A DNA stretch of 16,405 nt from contig DLUN01000101.1 of the NCBI GenBank assembly GCA_003444615.1, forward strand, positions 566 to 16,970, in the 5' to 3' direction. Shown piece by piece: positions 6,589 through 15,099 of the stretch; positions within the stretch are counted from its first letter, which is position 1, and each line of letters begins with the position of its first letter. The translations under genes were made by a program, and so were the position numbers. Origin of the DNA: Syntrophomonas sp. (lineage in GTDB: Bacteria > Bacillota > Syntrophomonadia > Syntrophomonadales > Syntrophomonadaceae). The notes beneath the pieces are model-generated. The model was not told the DNA's origin. It saw nothing but the letters and a program-made list of their open reading frames with translations, and ran no database searches.

Positions 6589-7881
6589 CTAATTTTGCAC
6601 CAAACGCCGGGCTATTTCCCTACACTGATGGAGAACCTTCTTCTCGTCTATGGTTACGAGTTGACGGTTCTCCATCACGATGTTCCCATCGATAATCACT
6701 GTATCCACATCACTGGCTTTTCCCGCGTAAACCAGATTGGCTATCAAATCATAACGGGGCGTCATATGGGGCTGGTCCAGGTTTATTAATATCATGTCCG
6801 CTTTATATCCAGGCTCCAAACAGCCGATTTGGTCCTCTAGGTGCAGTGCTTTAGCACCCAGGCTAGTAGCCATGCTCAAAACCTGTTCAGCTGGAAGTAC
6901 GGTGGGATTCATGCTGTTCACTTTATGTAATAAGGCACAAGTGCGGGTTTCCTGCAGCATGTCCAAATCATTGTTGCTGGATGCTCCGTCAGTACCCAGG
7001 CCCACGGCAATTCCCTCCTCTAACATGCGCGGTACGGGGGCAATACCACTGGCCAGTTTCATATTGCTTTCTGGGTTATGAGCTACACCGACACCATATT
7101 CTTTTAATATAGCTATATCTTCGTCGTTAACATGGACGCAGTGGGCGGCTAATACCGGGACTTCAAACACTCCCGTTTTTTCCAGCAAAGCTACCGGAGA
7201 CATACCGTAATCACCCTTAATGGTATCCATTTCGTCGAGGGTTTCGGCTACATGAATATTGATTCCCACGCCGGTTTCTTGGGCCAAGCTTAATACCTGT
7301 TTGAGATAGTCCGGCGGGCAGGTATAGGGTGCATGGGGTCCCAGCATCACAGTAATCCTTCCCTGTGCTCCCCCTTGCCAATCCTGTATAAATTGGCGGG
7401 ACTGCTCTAAAGCCAGCTGATTCTCAGGACCAATTCCTATCATTCCCCTTGACAAAACAGCTCTTATCCCGGATTCCTCAACTGCCTCAGCTACTCTGTC
7501 CATATGAAAATACATATCAGTAAAAGTTGTAGTACCTGATTTGATCATCTCTGTTATGGCTAACATTGTGCCCCAATATATGTCATCCCCAGTTAAACGG
7601 TCCTCCATCGGCCAAATCTTTGTTTCCAGCCACTCCATTAAAGGCAGGTCATCGGCATAACTGCGCAGCAAGGTCATGGCGGCATGTGTATGAGTATTGA
7701 TAAGTCCAGGCATTACCAGCTGATTAGTGCCATCAATCACCCGGTCATACTCTCCTAGGGGAGGATCTCCTGGTCCCACCGCTACAATCACCTGGTCTTG
7801 AATTATTACATATCCTTTCTCAATAATCTCCTTCGGGCTGGTCATAGGCAAAATAGTAATATTTTGCAGTAAAATCCTCAT
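6589..7881 (-). CDS. mtaD: 5-methylthioadenosine/S-adenosylhomocysteine deaminase
   Basis: An amidohydrolase-superfamily deaminase of 430 residues. It removes the 6-amino group of adenine in methylthioadenosine, S-adenosylhomocysteine and, in related enzymes, 5'-deoxyadenosine. The metal and active-site motifs are intact: NTHTH (His64, His66), SGTTTFTDMYF (115-125), GPHAPYT (His183), NIHVAET (His210, Glu213), LAAHCVH (His247) and GLGTDGASSNN (Asp298). The start ATG 7881 has GGAGG 7 bases upstream. It is the last gene of the salvage run, 20 bp after the aldolase, and ends 8 bp from a convergent gene. Together with the phosphorylase and MtnA it would feed MTA carbon to the aldolase. Exact substrate preference cannot be read from sequence. 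Confidence 0.9.
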   Translation of the reverse strand: MRILLQNITILPMTSPKEIIEKGYVIIQDQVIVAVGPGDPPLGEYDRVIDGTNQLVMPGLINTHTHAAMTLLRSYADDLPLMEWLETKIWPMEDRLTGDDIYWGTMLAITEMIKSGTTTFTDMYFHMDRVAEAVEESGIRAVLSRGMIGIGPENQLALEQSRQFIQDWQGGAQGRITVMLGPHAPYTCPPDYLKQVLSLAQETGVGINIHVAETLDEMDTIKGDYGMSPVALLEKTGVFEVPVLAAHCVHVNDEDIAILKEYGVGVAHNPESNMKLASGIAPVPRMLEEGIAVGLGTDGASSNNDLDMLQETRTCALLHKVNSMNPTVLPAEQVLSMATSLGAKALHLEDQIGCLEPGYKADMILINLDQPHMTPRYDLIANLVYAGKASDVDTVIIDGNIVMENRQLVTIDEKKVLHQCREIARRLVQN

Positions 7882-7901
7882 ACCTTTACCTCCGGTCTAT
7901 A

Positions 7902-8561
7902 TTAATGTTCTTCCTGGGGTTGCCCGTAGTGCTGGAAAGATTGTTGCAGATAGTTAATATCTTCAGCAGATAAGCTATTTACGGTTCCCAGGGTTCGAGC
8001 TATTGCTCCAATCATAGCCGTTTTCTCGGCTATCACACACACTAACAAAGCTTCTTCTAGATCCTGGCCCAATCCGACCAGACCATGATTGGCCAATAAA
8101 ACGGCCTTATGTTCCTTTCCTAAAGCTGCACAGGCTGAATAAGCCAGTTCTTTGCTACCGGCATGAGCATAGGAAGCTACTGGCACACTGGCACCTAAAA
8201 CCTGAGCACTTTCCTCCAGTATCATAGGAATAGGTTGACGGGCTACGGCATAAGCTGAGGCCCAGGGACTGTGGACATGCACAATGGCTCCCACCTCTGG
8301 GCGCTCATGATAAATATGCACATGTAATGGAGATTCGGACGAAGGTTTACGATTTCCTTCTACTATGGTACCGTCTGCATCCAACACTACCAAATCCTGC
8401 GGTTGTAAAGAATCGTAAGGCATACCACTGGGAGTGATTAATATATAATTGCTGGCTGCCAAGCGACAGCTGACATTTCCCCAGGTCCCAGCCACTAATC
8501 GCTGTCGATAGATTTCCTGGCCTATACTGATGATTTGCTTTCGTTTCTCCATATATTTCAT
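7902..8561 (-). CDS. Class II aldolase, probable 5-(methylthio)ribulose-1-phosphate aldolase
   Basis: A 219-residue zinc-dependent class II aldolase/adducin family enzyme (FucA/AraD type). Visible features are GTWGNVSCRL (25-34), LITPSGMPYDSLQPQDLV (41-58), the catalytic Glu76 in SSESPLH, the metal ligands His95 and His97 in VHVHSPWA, and His159 in ANHG. Because it sits 23 bp after mtnA and before the MTA deaminase, it most likely cleaves the ketose 1-phosphate made by MtnA into DHAP and (methylthio)acetaldehyde or acetaldehyde, the reaction of Ald2-type enzymes in the DHAP shunt. The main alternative is MtnB, the related dehydratase, but no mtnW, mtnX, mtnC or mtnD accompanies it here. The start is ATG 8561 with AAAGGAG somewhat far (12 bases); ATG 8552 is possible. 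Confidence 0.85.
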   Translation of the reverse strand: MKYMEKRKQIISIGQEIYRQRLVAGTWGNVSCRLAASNYILITPSGMPYDSLQPQDLVVLDADGTIVEGNRKPSSESPLHVHIYHERPEVGAIVHVHSPWASAYAVARQPIPMILEESAQVLGASVPVASYAHAGSKELAYSACAALGKEHKAVLLANHGLVGLGQDLEEALLVCVIAEKTAMIGAIARTLGTVNSLSAEDINYLQQSFQHYGQPQEEH

Positions 8562-8584
8562 GGTGGGGTTATACTCCTTTGAAA

Positions 8585-9607
8585 TTAAAGTCTGAGGCTA
8601 TGTTCAAAAGGGGGTCTCAAGACTTTCTTTTCGGTAATTATGCCGGTAATAAGACTGTTATCAGTAACGTCAAAAGCGGGATTAAACACCTCAACGTCTT
8701 TTACGGTCACGGACACACCGCGGATAGAACGCACTTCTTCCGCTGCTCGCTCCTCAATAGGTATATCCTGGCCCGAAGCAAGAGATCGGTCTATAGTTGA
8801 CTGGGGAGCAGCAACATAGAAAGGAATATGATGATACTTGGCCAAAACCGCCAGAGTATAGGTGCCGATTTTATTAGCGGTATCACCATTGGCAGCTATA
8901 CGATCTGCCCCCACTATTACTGCGTCTACCTGGTCTAGTTGCATAATGTAACCGGCCATATTATCAGTTATTAGTTTTACTGGAATTTTGTCCTGCATAA
9001 GCTCCCAAACTGTCAGGCGAGCTCCCTGGAGAACGGGACGAGTCTCACAGGCCCAAACCTGTATAATTTTATTCTGCTTATAGGCCGTGCGTATAACCCC
9101 CAAGGCCGTGCCATATCCGCAGGTAGCCAAAGCACCAGCATTGCATATTGTCAAAACCCGGCTGGGTTTGTCAAGTAGCTGGGCTCCATGTTCACCGATC
9201 ATTTTATTCGTATTGATGTCCTCTTCATACATGGCTTGGGCTTCATCTAACATCTGTCTTCCTAATTCAGCTGGGCTTTTATGAGAGTTTTTATGATAGA
9301 CACCATCCATACGCTGCAGTGCCCAGAATAGATTCACGGCAGTTGGGCGGGTAGCCGCCAGTTCTTCACGAATGGATGTATAATACTGGTGAAAATTCTC
9401 AAAGGAACCCTCATATTGGGTTACTCCCAAAGCCAATCCAAAAGCGGCTGTTACTCCTATCAAAGGAGCACCTCGCACCTTTAGGGTTTTTATAGCCTCG
9501 GCTACCTCATGAACCGAATTACATGGCTCATAGATTACTTCTTCCGGCAGCTTGTTTTGGTTAAGAATCACAAGTTGTTCATTTTCCCAGATAATAGTTT
9601 TTATCAT
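8585..9607 (-). CDS. mtnA: Methylthioribose-1-phosphate isomerase
   Basis: MtnA converts 5-methylthioribose 1-phosphate to the ribulose 1-phosphate; it belongs to the eIF2B-like family. The 340-residue product is of normal length and has KVRGAPLIGVTAA (43-55), TRPTAVNLFWAL (87-98), TICNAGALATCGYGTALG with catalytic Cys155, ETRPVLQGARLTVWEL, ITDNMAGY and GADRIAANGDTANKIGTY with catalytic Asp235. ATG 9607 overlaps the TGA of the upstream phosphorylase in an ATGA arrangement, so the two are translationally coupled. It is followed after 23 bp by the aldolase that would use its product. Confidence in the family is very high. The enzyme could equally act on 5-deoxyribose 1-phosphate. Confidence 0.95.
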   Translation of the reverse strand: MIKTIIWENEQLVILNQNKLPEEVIYEPCNSVHEVAEAIKTLKVRGAPLIGVTAAFGLALGVTQYEGSFENFHQYYTSIREELAATRPTAVNLFWALQRMDGVYHKNSHKSPAELGRQMLDEAQAMYEEDINTNKMIGEHGAQLLDKPSRVLTICNAGALATCGYGTALGVIRTAYKQNKIIQVWACETRPVLQGARLTVWELMQDKIPVKLITDNMAGYIMQLDQVDAVIVGADRIAANGDTANKIGTYTLAVLAKYHHIPFYVAAPQSTIDRSLASGQDIPIEERAAEEVRSIRGVSVTVKDVEVFNPAFDVTDNSLITGIITEKKVLRPPFEHSLRL

Positions 9608-10398
9608 TTAGCCTTTACTCCTGTTTCTTCCAAAATACGAGCGCAGTCACATTGGGGCGCAACAGATATATGCTTGATACTACGCATTATCAATTCCCTA
9701 ACCTGTTGAATGCGGTTGGACATCATCTCTACTACTTCACTATGAGTAAGGATGCCAGCGGATATACCGGCTGCATAATTAGTAACGATGGAGATATTGG
9801 CGTAGCAGATACCCAATTCCCGAGCTAAACATACTTCCGGAACACTGGTCATGCCAATCAAATGCCCCCCCAACTGCTTAAACATAGCTATTTCGGCAGC
9901 TGTTTCGAAACGAGGTCCTTCCGTACATACATAAGTACCTCCATTAAATACGGAAATATTAATCTCGTTTCCACCTTTTACCAAGGCCTGCCGCAAGTCC
10001 GGGCAGTAAGGAACAGTCATATCGCAGTGGATCACCCCTTGGTCACCACCCTCATAAAATGTGGTTTTACGGGTACGGGTAAAATCGAGGAACTGATCAG
10101 CCAGAACAAAAGAACCCGGTTTATAATCAGAGCTCAGTGATCCTACTGCAGCAGTAGCAATGATGTTTTTAACCCCAATCTCCTGAAGGGCTTTAATATT
10201 AGCCCTATAGTTTACCAGATGAGGAGGTACCTTGTGTTCCGTGCCGTGCCGGGGTATAAAAGCAACCCGCTGACCTTGATAATCTCCCAGTAAAATTTTC
10301 ACTGTTCCGTAACTGGTATCTTGAATGTGTTCTTTGATATTATCTAAAAGGCCGGGATCATATACACCAGTTCCTCCAATAATAGCCGTTAATACCAT
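9604..10398 (-). CDS. mtnP: MTAP-family nucleoside phosphorylase, possibly methylthioinosine phosphorylase
   Basis: A 264-residue PNP/MTAP family II phosphorylase that releases a purine base and makes 5-methylthioribose 1-phosphate. Motifs: AIIGGTGVYD (5-14), PRHGTEHKVPPHLVNYRANI (49-68), CTEGPRFET (158-166), GMTSVPEVCLARE (182-194) and VTNYAAG (205-211). Human MTAP has Asp220 and Asp222 in the last motif, selecting adenine. Here the aligned residues are Asn207 and Ala209, as I recall for the Pseudomonas methylthioinosine phosphorylase. With an MTA deaminase in the same operon, an oxopurine substrate is plausible; this is inference. ATG 10398 has AAGGAGG 9 bases upstream. It lies 27 bp after ftsY and overlaps mtnA by 4 bp. 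No room exists for a SAM riboswitch before it. Confidence 0.92.
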   Translation of the reverse strand: MVLTAIIGGTGVYDPGLLDNIKEHIQDTSYGTVKILLGDYQGQRVAFIPRHGTEHKVPPHLVNYRANIKALQEIGVKNIIATAAVGSLSSDYKPGSFVLADQFLDFTRTRKTTFYEGGDQGVIHCDMTVPYCPDLRQALVKGGNEINISVFNGGTYVCTEGPRFETAAEIAMFKQLGGHLIGMTSVPEVCLARELGICYANISIVTNYAAGISAGILTHSEVVEMMSNRIQQVRELIMRSIKHISVAPQCDCARILEETGVKAK

Positions 10399-10425
10399 GT
10401 ACTATTTCCTCCTTGTTTCAAATTG

Positions 10426-11499
10426 TTATGCTTCGGCTTCTGAACTGCGGTCAAATAAAGCAGCGGCAAACATATCCGCCGCAAAGGGTCTCAAATCTTC
10501 CATTCCCTCGCCAATACCAATGAATTTGACGGGAATTTTTAGTTCGTGAGCAATGGCTAGCACAATGCCTCCTTTAGCTGTACCATCCAGCTTGGTCAGA
10601 ATAATCCCTGAAACTCCAGTAGCCTCGGCAAAAAGCCTTGCCTGGCTTATGGCATTTTGTCCGGTAGTGGCATCCACAACCAGCAGAACCTCATGAGGAG
10701 CCCCCGGCATCTCCCGTTCAATGATTTTACGAACTTTGCCAATCTCTTTCATTAGATTAGTTTTATTCTGTAGACGCCCAGCTGTATCAATGATCAGTAT
10801 GTCTGCCCGGCGTGCCTGGGCTGCGTTCATAGCATCATACACTACTGCTCCCGGATCCGCACCCTCTTGATGTTTTATGATATCCACACCTATACGATCT
10901 GCCCATATCTGCAGCTGATCAATAGCAGCTGCCCGAAATGTGTCTCCCGCGGCCAGCAGCACCCGCTTATGCTCTTGTTTGAACTGGTGAGCCAGTTTGG
11001 CTATAGATGTAGTCTTGCCGGCCCCGTTAACTCCTACCACCAAAATGACGGAAGGACCTGAAGAATTTAGACACAGCTCGCTGCTTTCTTCAAGTGTCAG
11101 GAAGTTAACAACTTCCTGACGAATCAGTTCCAGCACCTGCTCAGGTTCCTGGAGTTTTTGTTTCTTAACCGCATACTGTACTTTTTCCACCAAGGCTAGG
11201 GAGGTATTTACCCCTACATCAGCCTGGATTAATATTTCTTCCAGCTCCTCCCAAAAATCATCATCAATGCGTTTAGCACGAACGATTAATGACTCCAGCC
11301 GTCCACTCAGGTTCTGCCGGGTTTTTTGTAGACCCCTTTTGAATCGTTGTAGCCAGCCCGTCTTTTCATTATTAAGGGTTTTCTCTTCCTGGTCAGCCGG
11401 CAAGGTTTTATTATTGCCTACCCCGGTCTCTCCCTTCCCGATAGCCTGCTGGGCCCCTTCTTCTGTTTTTTTTCCTTTAAATCGATCAAAAATTGCCAC
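10426..11499 (-). CDS. ftsY: Signal recognition particle receptor FtsY
   Basis: FtsY is the membrane-associated SRP GTPase that receives ribosome-nascent chain complexes for co-translational insertion. The 357-residue product has a short charged N-terminal region (about 1-50) with [20 protein letters not shown], which can form the membrane-binding helix, then the N domain and the G domain with GVNGAGKTT (156-164), DTFRAAA (186-192), DTAGR (238-242), [10 protein letters not shown] (302-311) and FIGIGE (326-331). The start is GTG 11499, supported by AGAGGTGG 7 bases upstream. It follows smc by 22 bp, a common Firmicute order, but is followed here by methylthioadenosine salvage genes rather than ylxM-ffh. 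Confidence 0.97.
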   Translation of the reverse strand: MAIFDRFKGKKTEEGAQQAIGKGETGVGNNKTLPADQEEKTLNNEKTGWLQRFKRGLQKTRQNLSGRLESLIVRAKRIDDDFWEELEEILIQADVGVNTSLALVEKVQYAVKKQKLQEPEQVLELIRQEVVNFLTLEESSELCLNSSGPSVILVVGVNGAGKTTSIAKLAHQFKQEHKRVLLAAGDTFRAAAIDQLQIWADRIGVDIIKHQEGADPGAVVYDAMNAAQARRADILIIDTAGRLQNKTNLMKEIGKVRKIIEREMPGAPHEVLLVVDATTGQNAISQARLFAEATGVSGIILTKLDGTAKGGIVLAIAHELKIPVKFIGIGEGMEDLRPFAADMFAAALFDRSSEAEA

Positions 11500-11506
11500 G
11501 TGTAGT

Positions 11507-11514
11507 CCACCTCT
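11507..11514 (-). promoter_or_regulatory. Ribosome binding site supporting the GTG start of ftsY
   Basis: AGAGGTGG on the minus strand lies 7 bases before GTG 11499, in the 22-bp gap after smc. It fixes a non-ATG start. Confidence 0.65.
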
Positions 11515-11521
11515 TTTTTAT

Positions 11522-14500
11522 CTATCCCGCCAGGATTTCCGCCTGACTCATGTCTAGAGTAAATATCTTAGAAATGCCCTTTTCGGGCATAGTCACACCA
11601 TAAAGATGATTACCACACTCTATGGTAGCTTGCCGGTGAGTTACTATTACAAACTGCATTCGTTCGGCCATGCTCTTCAAGAACTGGGTATAGCGTATCA
11701 AATTTGTTTCATCCAAAGACGCATCAATTTCATCTAATAGGCAAAAAGGCGTAGGTTTTAGCTTTAATAGGGAAAAAATAAACGCTATACATGTTAAAGC
11801 CCGTTCACCACCCGATAGTAAATTAAGGGATTGTACTTTTTTCCCGGGTAGTTTAATGGCAAAGTCCACACCGGCATCCAGGGTTTCTTCTTGGTTTTGC
11901 AAAACTAGAGAGGCTTCTCCGCCGTTAAACATTTCGGTAAAAGTTTCTTGAAAACTTCGATTGGCTATCTCAAGAAATTGCAGGAAGTCTTTCATCATCA
12001 GGTTTTCCGTCTCTCTTAGCAGGCTGCCTAATGATTTTTCTGCCTCGGTTAGATCTTCAACTTGTTGAGAGAGAAACTCATAGCGCTCAGAGATTTGTTG
12101 ATATTCTTGGATAGCTGTGAGATCAACCGGTTCCAACTGCGCCATTTGTGCTTCTATTTCTGCCAGTTGCTTGCGCCGTTCACGTACTCCTTCCTTTATT
12201 TCATTAGGTACAGCGTTTTTATAATCTTCCCCGGCAAACCTTTCTGTCCACCGCTTCATCAATCCTTGCTGTTCTGTTTCTAAACGAGCTACCAGCAGTT
12301 CATTTTGATGAATGCGCTGCTGTGCATGTGCCAACTCCTGCTTAACTGGTTCTACACGGCTGCTTATAGTTTCCGCATTTTGACGCTCTTCAGCCTCAGC
12401 TTGCTGTTCCTTTTCAAGTTTTCCATTTATCTTTTGTAATTGAGTTCGGCCTTGGGCAATAACCTGTTCTAATTCAGCAATACGCTGCTCTTCCCGTTTG
12501 ATTTCCTGGGTCAGCTTTTGATAAAGGATCTGGGCATCCTGAGCTGACTGCCGGTAAGATTGATCTATCTGCTCCATTTGTTCCATACTGCGCTGCAGGT
12601 TCTCCAATTCCCGGTCTTTGATCTCCAGCTGTTCGCGATAGGAGGCCACCCGGGCACGATGTATTTCTATTTCTCGTCGAGAATCTTCCCCACTTAGGCG
12701 ACTTTGTTCTAAGGCCTGGGTCAACTCATTACTGCGTATTTCCCGCTCTTGTAATTTCTGCTTAAGGCTGAGTATCTCTTCTTCTAACTCCTTAATCTGC
12801 TGGACCGCATCAGCTATCTCAGCTTCGCAAATGCTTTTATCATCCTTTAGTCGTTCCAACTGCTGCTCATACTCTTTGTTCTGCTGCTCCAAAAGCTGCA
12901 CATGAATTCTATCTTCAGTAATACTGCTATGCAGTCGCTCTATATATTTATTAACCTCTGCCAACTGCTGTCTAAAGCTATCAATCTGCCCTTGACAGGA
13001 CATAATATCCTTATCGATGTTTTGCCGGGAGGTTAGCAAAGATCTTTCTGCCTGACGTCGCTGTAAAAGACCTTCGGGCTGGCGGCTTTTAAGTCCGCCG
13101 GTTAAGGCTCCCCCAACGGCAAAGCTTTCCCCTTCCAGGGTAACCATGCGCCAGGAAATGCGTTCTTGCTTCAATAAATTGATGCCGCTGTCCATATCTT
13201 CAACTATCAGGACCCTTCCTAACAGATAGTCTACTGCCGGTTGAATTTCTCTTGCACAGCTTACCAGACGTGCTGCTAACCCGATTACACCTGGGTAGTT
13301 TTGAACAGCCTTAATCTCTTTGTCGTTCATAGGAACTGGTCTAAGTACATCCAAAGGTAGAAATGTCACCCGGCCCGCTTTTTTTACCTTCAAGTACTCA
13401 ATAGCTTGGCGGGCTTCACTTACCTGGCTTACTACTATGTTTTCCAAACCCTTGCCTGCGGCAGTTTCAATAGCTACTTCCAAACCAATAGGAACCTCGA
13501 TCATCTCTCCCACTACACCGATTATGCCGGGGAACATGGCTCTGTGGTCTTCCTGCATCAACATTTTAACTCCACTGGCATAGCCCACTCTCGCCTTCTG
13601 CCGCTCCTGGATGGCTAAAAGCTCATTTTCTATTCTCATGCGCTGGCGTTGTAAATCAGCTAGTTGGGTCTCTGTTTTTTTTAGTTGGGTTGTTAATCTA
13701 GAATTTTCTTCTCCATAGTTGGTCATCTCCAACTCCATTTGACCGGTTCGGGATTTTATTTCCATAATTTGCTGGTGACAGCGCTGCAGCTCTTCACCAA
13801 CTCGTTGCTGTTGCATTATCAGCTCTTCTTTTTGAATCTCAAAGCGATGATACCTTTCCTTTAACCGGGTCAACTTCTCTTCTCCAGCTCTAATCTGATT
13901 GCGAGTTGTACTCTCTTCGTTTCTGGCCTGGAATAATTCTGTTTTGATCTGTTCTAAATTGCTTTCATAATGTTTGATCTGTTCAACCAGTTGCTCCTCT
14001 TTAATAAGGAGCTCGCGCAAGGATTGTACTTTCAATTGATGCATATGGGATTCCTGCTTAAACTCTTCCCTTACTCTAGCCAGATCAGTACTGATACTTT
14101 CTCCCATTTGCTCATATTTAAGCCGGTCCTCGGTTGCTACCTGTATTCTTTCTTGAGCATTTTTCAGACGCTCTTCACTCAGTTTTAATTCCGTGAGCAG
14201 GGATTGAATACTGGTTTCTTGTCCATAACGTTGCTCTTTCAACTGCTCTATTAAAGCCCGTCTGGCTTCTATGGATTGGTTCATCCTTTCCAACTGGGTG
14301 GTCATTTCATCAACCTGCTGGGAAATAGAATGAATTTTATCCTGCAGCAGCTCATTTTCACCATTGCGTTGCTTAAGGGCAGCATCGATTCGCAGGAGTT
14401 CGTATTGTAATAAAGCCCTTTCAATACTGCGGTGTTCCTCTAACAATTTCTTATAAGCTGTAGCCTTTTGAGCTTTTTCATATACCTGCTCTTTATGGCT

Positions 14501-15097
14501 GCTCAGTTCATTTAAGATATCCTGTACTCTTACCAGGTCTGCTTTGGTATTAGCAATTCTGCGTAGAACTTCTTCCCGTTGCTGGCGATGCTTGCTTATT
14601 CCCGATGCCTCTTCCAAATACAAGCGGCGATCCAGAGGATGTCCATTCAATACCTGTTCCAACTCTCCCTGCCCGACTATTGAGTATCCCCGTTTTCCCA
14701 CTCCCGTTCCCATAAAGAGAGCCTGGATATCTTTCAGGCGCACCCGGGTACGATTAAGATGATACTCACTTTCACCCGAGCGAAATAGTTTTCGCGATAT
14801 GGAAATCTCTGCCATATCGATTCCTAACAGGCGATCACTATTATCCAGGGTTATCTCTACACTAGCCATACCCAAAGCCCGGTTTTGGTCAGTACCGTTG
14901 AATATGATATCCTCATTGCGTTGACCTCTAATAGTATGGATATTAGCCTCTCCCATGACCCAACGGATGGCATCCACCACATTGCTTTTACCGCATCCGT
15001 TAGGGCCTACTATAATATTAATGCCAGGCTGAAAAAATATCTCCGTATGGTCAGCAAAAGACTTAAAACCTTTTAATTCCATGCGTTTTAAGTGCAC
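11522..15097 (-). CDS. smc: Chromosome partition protein SMC
   Basis: SMC is the condensin ATPase that, with ScpA and ScpB, compacts and segregates chromosomes. The 1191-residue protein has the full architecture: an N-terminal ATPase half (HLKRMELKGFKSFAD, Walker A GPNGCGKSN at 31-39), a long coiled coil rich in Gln, Glu and Lys, a hinge around residues 500-680 (FPGIIGVVGEMIEVP, then GGALTGG), a second coiled coil, and a C-terminal half with the LSGGERALT signature and Walker B FCLLDEIDASLDETN. The start is GTG 15097 with AGGAGG 7 bases upstream; this aligns with the start of known bacterial SMC proteins. The ribosome site lies at the very end of birA. Nothing is truncated or unusual. Confidence 0.98.
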   Translation of the reverse strand: MHLKRMELKGFKSFADHTEIFFQPGINIIVGPNGCGKSNVVDAIRWVMGEANIHTIRGQRNEDIIFNGTDQNRALGMASVEITLDNSDRLLGIDMAEISISRKLFRSGESEYHLNRTRVRLKDIQALFMGTGVGKRGYSIVGQGELEQVLNGHPLDRRLYLEEASGISKHRQQREEVLRRIANTKADLVRVQDILNELSSHKEQVYEKAQKATAYKKLLEEHRSIERALLQYELLRIDAALKQRNGENELLQDKIHSISQQVDEMTTQLERMNQSIEARRALIEQLKEQRYGQETSIQSLLTELKLSEERLKNAQERIQVATEDRLKYEQMGESISTDLARVREEFKQESHMHQLKVQSLRELLIKEEQLVEQIKHYESNLEQIKTELFQARNEESTTRNQIRAGEEKLTRLKERYHRFEIQKEELIMQQQRVGEELQRCHQQIMEIKSRTGQMELEMTNYGEENSRLTTQLKKTETQLADLQRQRMRIENELLAIQERQKARVGYASGVKMLMQEDHRAMFPGIIGVVGEMIEVPIGLEVAIETAAGKGLENIVVSQVSEARQAIEYLKVKKAGRVTFLPLDVLRPVPMNDKEIKAVQNYPGVIGLAARLVSCAREIQPAVDYLLGRVLIVEDMDSGINLLKQERISWRMVTLEGESFAVGGALTGGLKSRQPEGLLQRRQAERSLLTSRQNIDKDIMSCQGQIDSFRQQLAEVNKYIERLHSSITEDRIHVQLLEQQNKEYEQQLERLKDDKSICEAEIADAVQQIKELEEEILSLKQKLQEREIRSNELTQALEQSRLSGEDSRREIEIHRARVASYREQLEIKDRELENLQRSMEQMEQIDQSYRQSAQDAQILYQKLTQEIKREEQRIAELEQVIAQGRTQLQKINGKLEKEQQAEAEERQNAETISSRVEPVKQELAHAQQRIHQNELLVARLETEQQGLMKRWTERFAGEDYKNAVPNEIKEGVRERRKQLAEIEAQMAQLEPVDLTAIQEYQQISERYEFLSQQVEDLTEAEKSLGSLLRETENLMMKDFLQFLEIANRSFQETFTEMFNGGEASLVLQNQEETLDAGVDFAIKLPGKKVQSLNLLSGGERALTCIAFIFSLLKLKPTPFCLLDEIDASLDETNLIRYTQFLKSMAERMQFVIVTHRQATIECGNHLYGVTMPEKGISKIFTLDMSQAEILAG

Positions 15098-15099
15098 AA

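Noticed and set aside
7902..8561. Aldolase gene called mtnB
   Set aside because: MtnB is in the same superfamily, but the motif context (GTWGNVS, SSESPLH) is closer to FucA/Ald2-type aldolases and no downstream Met-salvage genes accompany it. Kept as an alternative only.
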